In this document: positions 25,486 to 34,671 of the stretch, in pieces | Layout of the letters: each line of letters starts with the position of its first letter | Numbering within the stretch: the stretch's first letter is position 1 | Assembly: GCA_963751395.1 (NCBI GenBank) | Contig: CAVVUC010000004.1 | Coordinates: 186,001-250,000 of the forward strand | Direction: 5' to 3' | DNA from: CAVVUC01 sp963751395 | GTDB taxonomy: Bacteria; Verrucomicrobiota; Verrucomicrobiia; Chthoniobacterales; Chthoniobacteraceae | Length of the DNA: 64,000 nt | Program-made: the position numbers and the translations under genes | Notes under the pieces: model-generated | The model's database searches: none | What the model was told of the DNA's origin: nothing | Seen by the model: only the letters and a program-made list of their open reading frames with translations

Positions 25486-26702
25486 ACATTGTTGAGGAAA
25501 GGAGGTGGTCAGAGGTGCCATTGGCAGCAAATACGAACCGGCGCATGCCCGATCTGATCTTCGTCTCGCTCGAAGACTGGGACGACATTTGGAGGCGCAA
25601 CCAGTTCCTCTGCGCTTCACTAACCCGCCGCTTCCCGCACACCAAACTTTTGTTCGTCGGGACACCTTGGAATTTGACCTATCACATTCGTCACGGTTCA
25701 TTCGGCAAACTCCACCGGCCACTGACCCGAACACTGCCCGCCTTCCCAAATATTACAGTAACCAACCCGCCGAAGTTCCTTCCGGAAACAGTTTCCTCGG
25801 GCCGTGCTTTCAATGAATTCATCGCGCGCCGGCACGTGGCCCGCGTCGCTCGCCAACTCGGGATCGTCAACCCCCTGTTGTGGCTCAATCCTCCTTCCGC
25901 TGTCCACATGGCCGGTCGGATGAACGAACGCTCGGTGATCTATGACATTACCGATGACTGGTGCGAGGCACCTTCATTTTCTCCCCGAGAACGCAAACTC
26001 CTGATCCGCCAAGATCACACTCTATGCCGGCAGGCCGATTTGGTGATCGTTTGCTCGGAGGCTATCGCCCAGACACGCGCAAGCCTCTGCCGGGAACTCT
26101 TGCTGCTGCCAAATGGCGTTGACGCCGACCACTATTCCACTGTCGCTGCCTCTCCGCCAAGGGAGCGCAGCGAAAGTCCGGTTCTGGGCTACACCGGCAC
26201 GCTCCACTCCGACCGGACTGACGTGAGCCTCATCGTCTCTCTGGCGCGTGCATTTCCGGCGGGCCGCGTCCTGCTCGTTGGCCCCAATTTTCTTTGCGAG
26301 GAGGAAAGGCAGCGTCTCACCCGCGAGCCCAACATCTCCGCAATCGGTCCTCTCCCGTATGCCCGGCTGCCCGACATCATGACGGAGTTCGACGTGTGCA
26401 TTGTCCCGCATCTCGAAACGAAGTTCACGGAAAGCTTGAATCCGATCAAACTGTGGGAATACCTCGCCTCAGGAAAACCAATCGTCAGCACAAACGTCGC
26501 TGGGTTTCGCGATTACGGGCATTTGTGCGAATTGGCGTCCGGACCGCAGGCCTTCGTCGCAGCTTGCCGAAACGCCCTCTCCGAGAATGGCAGGAGGAGG
26601 ATCGAAAGGGTGCGAGAGGCGCATAAACATACGTGGGAAGCGCGTGTTGATGGGCTGGTCGAGACCATGACAATGCACGGTTTAATGGAATCGCTCTTAT
26701 GA
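25482..26702 (+). CDS. Glycosyltransferase, TuaH-like GT-B type
   Basis: 406 residues from ATG 25482, coupled to the previous stop. Features include VIYDITDDWCEAPSF, a stretch often seen in TuaH/teichuronic-acid-type transferases, then LLLPNGVDADHY, VLGYTGTLHSDRTDVSLI and the signature TESLNPIKLWEYLASGKPIV. Cytoplasmic transfer of one sugar; donor unknown. The next gene starts inside its stop (ATGA). Confidence 0.88.
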   Translation: MNIVEERRWSEVPLAANTNRRMPDLIFVSLEDWDDIWRRNQFLCASLTRRFPHTKLLFVGTPWNLTYHIRHGSFGKLHRPLTRTLPAFPNITVTNPPKFLPETVSSGRAFNEFIARRHVARVARQLGIVNPLLWLNPPSAVHMAGRMNERSVIYDITDDWCEAPSFSPRERKLLIRQDHTLCRQADLVIVCSEAIAQTRASLCRELLLLPNGVDADHYSTVAASPPRERSESPVLGYTGTLHSDRTDVSLIVSLARAFPAGRVLLVGPNFLCEEERQRLTREPNISAIGPLPYARLPDIMTEFDVCIVPHLETKFTESLNPIKLWEYLASGKPIVSTNVAGFRDYGHLCELASGPQAFVAACRNALSENGRRRIERVREAHKHTWEARVDGLVETMTMHGLMESLL

Positions 26703-27925
26703 ATCAAATAGCGCAGACAACAGTGGATCACGAGACAGCCTGTGAACTGGACGGCACGCGGGAGATGGCAGTGCTGCTTCTCTGCGCGAGAAGCAGAAGT
26801 GAAGAGAGTGGTGCCGAAGTAATTCGCGATGCCGTTCGGGATGGGGTGCGCTGGGACTTCCTAGCCGAACTAGCACAGTGGCACGGAATTGATGGACTGC
26901 TCTATCGGACGTTATCGAGTGTCTGTCCGGGACTTGTTCCCCGCGACACCCGTGATCTGCTTTACGACTCTTTCGAAGAGAATGCGCACCGGTTTCGGAG
27001 GCTTTGCCCTGAGCTTACCAAACTCATGCAGGAATTCCAATCTGCCCAGATCCCTGCTCTTCCGTTTAAGGGACCGGTGCTCGCCCATCTCTTTTACCGA
27101 AGCCCTGAGACTCGACGTTGCTTTAATCTGGATATCCTCATTCGGGAAGATGACCTCCCCCGGGCACAACTCATTCTCCTCAACCGTGGCTTTCAGATCA
27201 TCGCACTGCCCAAGGGAACTTCGGCACAAGCCCACTGGCATCTCGAATCTCGAGTTGGCTTTCAGCACGGCACCACGGGCACGCAGATTGTGCTCCACCA
27301 TCAAATTGTGCCAAGACGCTATGGCCATCGCATTAGCTTCGATGGGCTTTGGGAACGCCGACACTCCAGGCTCTTCGGGGACACGACGCTCTCCGTCCTC
27401 TCACCAGAGGACCACCTGGTTGTTTTGGCGCTCCATGCAATCAAGAATGGCTTTTGGCCTCGAATGAGTCTGGTCTGCGACTTCGCAGAGCTCCTTGCCA
27501 GTAATGCGGTGATTGACTGGAAACTCCTCTTCACTATGGCCGACGAGAGCGGAACGGAACGGACATTAATGCTCGGGCTTGCCCTTGCACAAAGCCTCTT
27601 AGGCACTCGCTTGCCAGCCGCACCGCTGGCGAGAATAGCGGAAGACGCCATTGTTGGCCGACTTGCAGAACGCGTACAAGTGCGCCTCATGGAGCGGCAG
27701 ATGGGTTTTCCGAACCTGGTCGAAGCAACGCGCATGCACTTGAGCTTACGAAAGCGTCTTTTTCATAAGGCGGGATACGTTTTTTGCATTATGGCTACTC
27801 CTTCGGATCGCAACCTCACTTTCTTCGGCGCCCCGGTTTCGCTTTCCCAGTCTTACGTCGTCCGGCAACTGACACTTGCCAAGAAGTGCGCCAGGCAAAT
27901 CATCCGCGTGTTTTCACCAAGATAA
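26699..27925 (+). CDS. Uncharacterised nucleotidyltransferase family protein (NTP_transf_5 type)
   Basis: 408 residues. The region IPALPFKGPVLAHLFY then RRCFNLDILIREDDLPRAQL (about residues 117-160) is the hallmark of the uncharacterised nucleotidyltransferase family often found in polysaccharide and lasso-peptide loci. The acidic D of NLDILI stands in for the catalytic DxD. The rest is helical with no membrane segments. No member's substrate is firmly known to me. Being inside an EPS series and coupled to the upstream glycosyltransferase (ATGA), it may decorate a sugar or regulate a glycan enzyme; this is speculative. Confidence 0.8.
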   Translation: MNQIAQTTVDHETACELDGTREMAVLLLCARSRSEESGAEVIRDAVRDGVRWDFLAELAQWHGIDGLLYRTLSSVCPGLVPRDTRDLLYDSFEENAHRFRRLCPELTKLMQEFQSAQIPALPFKGPVLAHLFYRSPETRRCFNLDILIREDDLPRAQLILLNRGFQIIALPKGTSAQAHWHLESRVGFQHGTTGTQIVLHHQIVPRRYGHRISFDGLWERRHSRLFGDTTLSVLSPEDHLVVLALHAIKNGFWPRMSLVCDFAELLASNAVIDWKLLFTMADESGTERTLMLGLALAQSLLGTRLPAAPLARIAEDAIVGRLAERVQVRLMERQMGFPNLVEATRMHLSLRKRLFHKAGYVFCIMATPSDRNLTFFGAPVSLSQSYVVRQLTLAKKCARQIIRVFSPR

Positions 27926-27934
27926 GGAGTCGCG

Positions 27935-28981
27935 ATGAGCACCACTTTCCTAAACGCAAGTCCTCCCACCGACTTGGTGACATCCGAAAAGAACGGTTGT
28001 GCGACGATCTCTCTTCGACATCCGGAAAAGGATGAGGCGGTTCTGGCCATGAAGGGCCTTGCGATCATAGGGGTCGTTTTCTTTCATGTCTTAAATCGAC
28101 GCTTGGAGCCCGAGACCATCAGCCTTCTCACACTAGTTGCCCTTTCAATGAAATGGAGTGTGCTGGCCTTCCTCTGCGCATCCGGATATGTTCATGCAAT
28201 CGCAGACTCCAGGCACCCCGAGCAGGGCATTCTCCCATTTGTCCTGAGCCGGGTCAGGAGACTCCTTCTCCCATTCATCGCATTCAACGTCATCTATATT
28301 ACATCGTATCATCTCATTCAACATTCGGGCCTGATTGCCGTTCGCCCTACAAGCCCCTCTGGCTATTTCGACAAGCTATTGACCAACCTGTGGCCGCTTC
28401 GCGACACATTCATCGAGCACCTGTATTTTCTTCCACTGCTGTTTCTGATTGCCGTTGCCTTCCGGGTTTCTTTGTTGGTCCGTCACACCATGCTTCGTGC
28501 TCTCGCATTGGTAACGAGTTGGATTGTGGCCACCGTATGGTTTCCAGATGCGGATTATACAGGCTTCTCTCCCGGCGTCGCCGTTTGGGGTCTTGCACTT
28601 TACGGCACCGGTTACTTGCTATCGTCCTTGCGCCGGAAAGCTCCAAGCCTTGGACCGCTATGCGTCGTACTTGCATCGCTGGCATTCGCGTGCGCCTGTG
28701 ACCAAATCATGCGTGTTGTTCCACTGTTGCTGCTTTTGGCTTTTCAGCTATTAGGAACAAGACAAATTGGCTTGCTGTGTCTTTTGGGCGAAGCATCCGG
28801 CACGATCTATATCTATCACACGCCACTTCTGCTGCAGCCCTTAATCATTGTGGCCAGTTATGTCAAAGCTGTTCCTCAACAATTACTGCTGGTGGTCCTG
28901 GCAGCCGTCGTTGTGCTGGCCGTTTGCTCCATTTGGTACTTCCGGATACGTCAGACACGGCTTGCATGGACCCTTCTTTAG
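27935..28981 (+). CDS. Membrane acyltransferase, acyltransferase-3 family
   Basis: 348 residues. A polar N-terminus (about 1-40) precedes about ten membrane helices. The K/R-x10-H element is seen in KGLAIIGVVFFH (about residues 44-55), and RVRRLLLPFIAFNVIY follows. It probably O-acylates the glycan. This is the second such enzyme in the locus, so two positions may be acylated. A ribosome-binding site (AAGGAG) lies nine bases upstream of the ATG. Confidence 0.9.
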   Translation: MSTTFLNASPPTDLVTSEKNGCATISLRHPEKDEAVLAMKGLAIIGVVFFHVLNRRLEPETISLLTLVALSMKWSVLAFLCASGYVHAIADSRHPEQGILPFVLSRVRRLLLPFIAFNVIYITSYHLIQHSGLIAVRPTSPSGYFDKLLTNLWPLRDTFIEHLYFLPLLFLIAVAFRVSLLVRHTMLRALALVTSWIVATVWFPDADYTGFSPGVAVWGLALYGTGYLLSSLRRKAPSLGPLCVVLASLAFACACDQIMRVVPLLLLLAFQLLGTRQIGLLCLLGEASGTIYIYHTPLLLQPLIIVASYVKAVPQQLLLVVLAAVVVLAVCSIWYFRIRQTRLAWTLL

Positions 28982-29148
28982 AGAACAGTGCAACTCCGAC
29001 CTTCGATACTTCGTGGCAAAAGCGACGCCACATCAATGCCACCTGCTATCCCATACTCCGTCTCTCGCACCTTGTCCTTTAAAGCCATTTGCAGAGCCAA
29101 ATCCGAAGTCTCGCTGTGCCGCTTCAAGAAATCCAAAGAACCGTCTCG

Positions 29149-29892
29149 ATGATGAAACGATGGTTTGCACGACAACTCGCGGCCATCCTTGGCCGTCACG
29201 GCTACACGATCTCAAAGCACCGTTTCCATCAAGAAAACGAAATCGATCTTCGCCTGCTGCTTGCGGAACGCATCGAACGTCAAAAGGGAACGTTGTCCGT
29301 ACTTCAAATCGGAGCCAACGACGGCGTGACGAATGACCCCATCCACAACCTTGTGAAATCGCGAGGGTGGTCACTCCTGGCGGTAGAGCCTCTTCCTGCG
29401 GCCTTTGCGCGCCTGACGGAAAACTATCATACAGTCCCCAACGTGAAATGCCTCCGTTGCGCGATTGCGGCGCAGGACGGTGAGATGACTCTATACACAC
29501 TGGCTCCTTCATCAAACGGCAGTACGCTTGATGATCAACTTTCCTCCTTTTCGATCACTGTCTTGAAGGAACACTGGCGAAACATTCCCGATCTACAGCG
29601 CCGCATCGTGGCGCAATCCGTCCCCGCCTTAACACTTAGATCCCTGATGCGGCAGAACGGCATTACCTCTGTTGATCTGCTGCTGATCGATGCGGAGGGT
29701 TTCGACGGCGAAATTGTCAGAATGGCCCTCGCCGAGGGTTTGCAACCGGCAATTCTTGCGTTCGAATGGGACCATCTGGATCAAAGAGCCATGTGGGACT
29801 GCCGCTGCATGTTGATCAATGCTGGCTACAAATGGCTGACCATCAAAGGAGACATTGTCGCCGCTCACGAATCGCTGTTGCAATCGCAATAG
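29149..29892 (+). CDS. FkbM-family methyltransferase
   Basis: 247 residues from the ATG at 29149 (MMKRWFARQLAAILGRHGY); the frame stays open back to a TTG at 29089. SAM-binding motif: SVLQIGANDGVTNDP (about residues 48-62), then LLAVEPLPAAFARL, and the FkbM signature VDLLLIDAEGFDGEIVRMAL. It likely methylates a sugar hydroxyl. The 167 bases before it (28982-29148) show no supported gene. Confidence 0.9.
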   Translation: MMKRWFARQLAAILGRHGYTISKHRFHQENEIDLRLLLAERIERQKGTLSVLQIGANDGVTNDPIHNLVKSRGWSLLAVEPLPAAFARLTENYHTVPNVKCLRCAIAAQDGEMTLYTLAPSSNGSTLDDQLSSFSITVLKEHWRNIPDLQRRIVAQSVPALTLRSLMRQNGITSVDLLLIDAEGFDGEIVRMALAEGLQPAILAFEWDHLDQRAMWDCRCMLINAGYKWLTIKGDIVAAHESLLQSQ

Positions 29893-29923
29893 CCGTATCA
29901 GACGCCTCCGTTGCGCCCGGCTC

Positions 29924-30910
29924 ATGACTGTCCTTCCTTCCGTGCCGCTTCCTCCGTCCACCGACGCACGAACGGAATCGCTTCACACAGCGCTTCTGTC
30001 CATCATCGTTGTTTCCCACAATACACGCGCGTTAACCATGGAGTGCATTGCGACCGCATATCGGCACTTGGATGCTTTGAATGTGGAGGTTATTGTGGTG
30101 GACAATGGTTCGTATGATGGCAGTGGAGAGGCGATTCATTCTGCGTTTCCTCAGGTGCGCCTGATCAGAAACGAGCGTAACACCGGTTTTGGTGCCGCCA
30201 ATAATCAAGCCATGCGCTTGGCGCGCGGCTCCCTATTTCTTTTACTTAACAGTGATGCCTTCTTGCACCCCGGTGCGATCTCTGCCCTGGTCGCGTGCAT
30301 GGGGCGGCATCCTCGCTCTGCTGTGGTCGGTGCCCGGTTACTCAACTCGGATGGTTCATTGCAACGCTCCTGCTTCCGTTTTCCATCGCCCCAAAGAGCA
30401 TGGCTGGAAAACCTGGGCATCTCAGCGGTGCTGCCATCGCATCCGCGGATCGGAGACTATAGCCGGTGGGCACACGACACCGAGCGGAAGGTCGATTTCG
30501 TCGGAGGAGCTTGCATGCTGGTTCGGCGGGAGGCCTACACGCAGGTCGGCGGGTTCGATGAACGCTTTTTCATGTATGCCGAGGAAACGGACTGGCAGCG
30601 CCGCTTGACAACGGATGGTTGGGACATCGTCTTTGCACCGAATGCGCACGTGACGCATCTTGGCGGCGCCAGTGGCGGCAGCGAAAAGGTAACTGTCAAA
30701 GCACATTTTTTCGAGAGCCTTGACGAGTACCAGCGTAAACACCATGGCTCCGCTGGATTGATCTCGCTTCGCTGCGCGATGGCCGTTGGGTGTTCCATTC
30801 GGGCGTTGGCCTGGGCCGCCGCGAGTCTGCGCCCGAGCATTCGCAAAGCCGCGTTGCAAAAAGCGCGACTGCATTGGCAACTTTTGATGCGCCAAGCCCT
30901 CCACTGGTAG
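29924..30910 (+). CDS. Glycosyltransferase family 2 (rhamnosyltransferase-like)
   Basis: 328 residues from the ATG at 29924 (MTVLPSVPLPPST). Motifs in order: LSIIVVSHNTRALTMECI, VEVIVVDNGSYDGSGEA, NTGFGAANNQAMRLARG, LFLLLNSDAFLHPGA, FVGGACMLVRREAY and GFDERFFMYAEETDWQRRL. This is the full GT2 rhamnosyltransferase-like set, with a C-terminal amphipathic region. It ends six bases before the polymerase/ligase gene. Confidence 0.93.
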   Translation: MTVLPSVPLPPSTDARTESLHTALLSIIVVSHNTRALTMECIATAYRHLDALNVEVIVVDNGSYDGSGEAIHSAFPQVRLIRNERNTGFGAANNQAMRLARGSLFLLLNSDAFLHPGAISALVACMGRHPRSAVVGARLLNSDGSLQRSCFRFPSPQRAWLENLGISAVLPSHPRIGDYSRWAHDTERKVDFVGGACMLVRREAYTQVGGFDERFFMYAEETDWQRRLTTDGWDIVFAPNAHVTHLGGASGGSEKVTVKAHFFESLDEYQRKHHGSAGLISLRCAMAVGCSIRALAWAAASLRPSIRKAALQKARLHWQLLMRQALHW

Positions 30911-30916
30911 CAAAGA

Positions 30917-32182
30917 ATGATCTACGCCGCAGCCCTACTTTATGTGGCGACGTTTTGGATCGTCTCCTGGAAGTGGCCGAAAGTGGGCCTGATGCTAATA
31001 TTCGCGTGCGCGCCCTTTCAGAACGACATCTCCGGGGGATTCGGCGGCGGTGGATCGGAGTCGCAAGGTGGCGCTCCGCCCTTCGGGCCCATGGCCTTCT
31101 CGCTCTCGGAGCTCCATTTACTTCTCATCGTGCCAATCTTTTTCCTGAGGATGCGGCCGATATTACAAGGACCTACTATATGGGCGGTCGTTCTATATTT
31201 CATAACCTGCTTGTTATCAGGCTTTCTGAACTGGCGTCCGGCATCAATGGCGTCACTCGTCCAGATCATTATGTATCTCGTTGTGACCGTGGCGGTGTTC
31301 GCATCGTTCACCAAGAACGCGGAAGATTTCCGATTTGTGCTAAATGGTCTGACCGTGGTCGGTTTCATCCTGGCTATTGCGGTCATAGTCACCCGCTCCG
31401 GCTACGTGTTTGGCTTGCACAAAAATGGGGTGGGCAGTTCCCTGGCCTGCGCAGTTGTCGTGAATGCCGAGTTGTGGTTTGCGGCTTCGAAGGGCCGAAC
31501 CCGGGCCATTCTCGCCGGCAGTATGGCCGTGATGGTGGCGGGACTGTTTTTCTCTCTTTCCCGCGGGGGATGGATGGGAGCAATGTGCGGGATCTTCGTA
31601 TTGCTCGCGCTGAGACGTCGATTGAAGTTGATGATGCGCATCGCGGTGATTTGTGTCCCGCTCGTTGTGATCTGTTGGGGTCTGCTACCAACGGAATCAC
31701 GCGAATACGTCACGGGCTTTGAGCGTGACAATTGGAACATCAAAATGCGGTATGCCTCCTTGGACTATGCATACGAGGTGTTCAATCGAAGTCCCTGGCT
31801 CGGCGTGGGTGTTGGCTTGCGCAAGGAGTATGACGCCACCAATTTGTTCTGGTTGACGCTCGCCGAGACGGGAATTCTTGGCCTCGTAACTTTTTCGATC
31901 GTGCATATTGCGGTTTTTCGCATGGTGTGGAAGACGCACCGATATCTGAGACATAATGACATTTTATTTTCTGTGGTTGCCCTGAGCGGTGCACTCGCAG
32001 TGAGCAAATTTATTCACGGCATGGTGGACATCTATTGGAGTCGTGGCTCCATCATGATCACTTGGGCCTCTGTGGGAATGGCAACCCATGCATATTTCGT
32101 TGTTCGGAGACGCCTCGCGGCAACGCGCATCCGAAGGGCTTTAGACGTCCCGTCCCGGACTCCAATAGTCGAAACCGCATAA
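30917..32182 (+). CDS. O-antigen polymerase/ligase-like membrane protein (Wzy/WaaL type)
   Basis: 421 residues with about ten to twelve membrane helices. The large periplasmic loop characteristic of Wzy_C proteins lies at about residues 250-320, with the conserved pattern NRSPWLGVGVGLRKEYDATN and then WLTLAETGILGLV. A second conserved stretch, MVDIYWSRGSIMI, is near the C-terminus. It would polymerise repeat units or ligate glycan to a carrier on the periplasmic face. A truncated paralogue of its C-terminal third lies at 34245. A 310-codon open frame overlapping its start in another frame is a shadow. Confidence 0.85.
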   Translation: MIYAAALLYVATFWIVSWKWPKVGLMLIFACAPFQNDISGGFGGGGSESQGGAPPFGPMAFSLSELHLLLIVPIFFLRMRPILQGPTIWAVVLYFITCLLSGFLNWRPASMASLVQIIMYLVVTVAVFASFTKNAEDFRFVLNGLTVVGFILAIAVIVTRSGYVFGLHKNGVGSSLACAVVVNAELWFAASKGRTRAILAGSMAVMVAGLFFSLSRGGWMGAMCGIFVLLALRRRLKLMMRIAVICVPLVVICWGLLPTESREYVTGFERDNWNIKMRYASLDYAYEVFNRSPWLGVGVGLRKEYDATNLFWLTLAETGILGLVTFSIVHIAVFRMVWKTHRYLRHNDILFSVVALSGALAVSKFIHGMVDIYWSRGSIMITWASVGMATHAYFVVRRRLAATRIRRALDVPSRTPIVETA

Positions 32183-32239
32183 GCTGCCATTTGCCTCCGC
32201 AAAATTGGAGGGCGTCTCGCCGCTTTTTTAAATTGTAGA

Positions 32240-33297
32240 ATGATCATTGCCCTTTCATTTTCTGGATGTCATCGTCGTGGCGGAGTTGAGCGGGTGGTTT
32301 TTGAATGTGCGCGTTATCTTGCGGGTCGTGGCCACGGCGTGACGGTGCTGGCGGACGAATGGCAGCCGGACGACGCGGTCCGCTATCAGCGGGTGCCAGT
32401 GCGACGGCATCCATTTTTCTCTCGGTCGCGTCCTACTTTCGCGGTGCAGCCGGGCGGTCGAAGCGGGCGCCTTCGACGTTCTTGGGATCCACGGCACGGT
32501 CTGCCCAACGGGCGGGGTCCATTGGGTGCAAGAGCGTGCATCGTGCATGGCTCGAGCGCAGCCGAACGATGCGTGGGCGCTTCTCCGTGGCGGGCATTCG
32601 GCAACGGCTGAATCCGTTGCATCCCGTCTTGCTGCGTTTGGAAGAACAGCATTTCGCCAAACGCGCCTACCAACGTCTGATTGCGACGACCCCCGAAGTT
32701 CGGCGGGATCTGAACCGCTTCTACGGTGTCCCGAAGGAAGATGTGGAAATTATCCGGAACGGTTTTTTCCCGACCGAATTCAACCCCGAGCGCCGCGCCG
32801 CGCGTCGTGCCAAGATGCGCGCCCGGCTCGGACTGACGCCCGACGATATTGCCATGCTCTTCGCTGCCAATGAACTCGATCGAACGGGCTATGCCAGCAT
32901 TCTGGGTGCGCTGCGCATCCTGGGCTCGCCGCGGTACAAACTGCTCGTCGTCGGCCGTGCGAGCGCCTCGGCGTCCCAATCCCTCGCAGGGCGAGCGGGC
33001 GTGGCTGAGTCCGTGACGATTTGCGGTCCGACCAGCGACATCGCTGACTATCACGCGGCGAGCGATCTTTTCGTGCTGCCCACCCAATATGAGGCCTTCA
33101 GCCTCGCGATCATCGAGGCGCTTGGAAGCGGGCTTCCGGTGATCACGACGAAGGTGCCCGGTAAGGGAGATGCGATTCGTCCCGATGTGAACGGCCTTTT
33201 ATTGAACGATCCGAAGAGCAGTGAGGAACTCGCCGAGTTGTTGCGTTCGCTCGACAAACTATCGGGCGCCTCTCCACCAACGCACCCGAGACTGTAA
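32240..33297 (+). pseudogene. Glycosyltransferase family 4, disrupted by two +1 frameshifts
   Basis: Three frames together match the intact paralogue at 34668. Frame one gives MIIALSFSGCHRRGGVERVV to HPFFSRSR. Frame two (about 32440-32530) gives AVEAGAFDVLGIHGTVC and GGVHWVQ. Frame three gives SVHRAWLERSRTMRGRF, then LIATTPEVRRDLNRFYGV, IIRNGFFPTEFNPE, LPTQYEAFSLAIIEALGSG and VITTKVPGKGDAI. One extra base at about 32440 and one at about 32530 account for the shifts. The C-terminus ends earlier than in the paralogue (no VRYEEVLL-like tail). Either the gene is dead or the assembly carries indel errors. Confidence 0.85.
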
Positions 33298-33340
33298 CTG
33301 AATGCCAATGGCCAAACCTGCTAGTATCTAACTGCAACCG

Positions 33341-34232
33341 TTGACACCTGCAACGGAAATACGGCCATCGTCCGCGATCTGTCTTTTGTGCGGCGGCGCA
33401 CAAGCGCGTTTCGTCTGCCGGGTCAAAACCTGGGCGGAGTATCGCATCTTCCAGTGCGGCGAGTGCCGGCACGTGTTCGCCACTCCGCGTCCGACTCCAG
33501 CGGAACTGGAAGCTTTCTATACGCAGACTTACTTCCGCAGGACCGAAGAGGCGAACCTCGGCTATGCCAACTACCGGTTCCTGGGCGAGATCAACGCGCG
33601 AGCCATGTGGAGCGAAGCTCGTCATTACACTGCAGGCCATATCGCCAAGCCGGGAAGGTTGCTTGATGTCGGCTGCGCGACCGGAAGCTTCCTTGCTGAG
33701 GCTTGCGCCGGCGGATGGGATGGGACCGGAGTTGAACTTTCGGAGTATGCGGTCAACGCAGCCCGCTCCGAGTTTGGGCTTAATGTGATTCACGGCGACA
33801 TCTTCCTCCCGGAACTGCGGATGGGAAGGCTTCGATTTCATCACGATGTGGCATGTCGTCGAGCATCTGCTTAATCCCCCGGCCGCACTCACGCGCGCTC
33901 GGGAGTTGCTGGCACCTGGCGGCCTCCTGCTTATCGAACTGCCGAACTGGAACAGCATCGGTCGTATCGCCAGGGGATCCCGCTGGAGCCAGCTCCGGCC
34001 GCCGGAACACATCGACTTCTTCATTCCACACTCGCTCCGGTTTGCGTTGGAGCAGGCCGGTTTCCAAGTGGTGCGCTGCACGACCCGCTACCCTTCACTG
34101 GTCAACGAAGTGGCGCTCTGGCGCCCGAGTTGGCCGCTGCATCAGGCGATGGCTGTCGTCGCGCGATTGGCGTGCGGGCTGGGTCTGGGTGGCTACCTGC
34201 GGGTGCTGGCCCGCAAACCCGCGACCGCGTGA
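33341..34232 (+). pseudogene. Class I SAM methyltransferase with N-terminal zinc-ribbon-like segment, disrupted by a +1 frameshift
   Basis: The first frame (TTG start, 33341 to about 33825) has CLLCGGAQARFVCRVKTW and FQCGECRHVF, a two-CxxC zinc-ribbon-like start common in sugar methyltransferases. Then come RLLDVGCATGSFLAEA (motif I) and GVELSEYAVNAAR. The second frame (about 33825-34232) continues GFDFITMWHVVEHLLNP, LLAPGGLLLIELPNW and WSQLRPPEHIDFF. The shift is +1 at about 33815-33830. Joined, the protein has the normal length (about 297 residues) of a Methyltransf_23-type enzyme. It sits between the two copies of a duplicated polymerase-glycosyltransferase unit. Confidence 0.85.
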
Positions 34233-34244
34233 AACGGGGATTGA

Positions 34245-34671
34245 ATTCGCGCAGCGGTTTTTTGAAAGCAGTCCCTTTCTCGGAGTTGGAGTGGGTCTAC
34301 GGAAGGAATACGATGCAACCAACCTCACCTTGCTCACACTCGCGGAGACTGGCGTTGCCGGGCTTGGCGCACTGCTGCTGATGCACGCCATATTCTTCAT
34401 GTCGATCTGGCGCACCCAGAAATACGTGAAGCGGTCGAGCCTGCGCTACTCGGTCCTCGCGATCGGGGGCGCGCTCATGATCGGGTGGCTGGCACACGGC
34501 CAGGTCGATCACTATTGGAGTCGCGGCGCAATCATGATCGCCTGCACAGCGATGGGAATGTCCATCCATGCGCAGATCGCGACCCAAAAGGATATCAGGC
34601 GTGCGCGGCGGCAGAGGGCGCTTGAGGAAGCAGCGCGCGAGGAAGCGGCACTGGTATCAACTCCTGCGTGA
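34245..34671 (+). pseudogene. C-terminal fragment of an O-antigen polymerase/ligase-like gene
   Basis: About 142 residues aligning with the last third of the protein encoded at 30917: SSPFLGVGVGLRKEYDATNL, LTLAETGVAGLGALLLMHA, WRTQKYVKRSSLRYSVLAIG and GQVDHYWSRGAIMIACTAMG are all recognisable. The N-terminal two thirds are missing and there is no own start or signal; it begins right after the frameshifted methyltransferase. Its stop overlaps the GTG of the following glycosyltransferase, exactly as a full-length gene would. It is therefore a relic of a duplicated polymerase-glycosyltransferase pair. Confidence 0.85.

Noticed and set aside
30790..31722. 310-codon open frame overlapping the polymerase/ligase start
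   Set aside because: No recognisable motifs, and it overlaps two well-supported genes in other frames.
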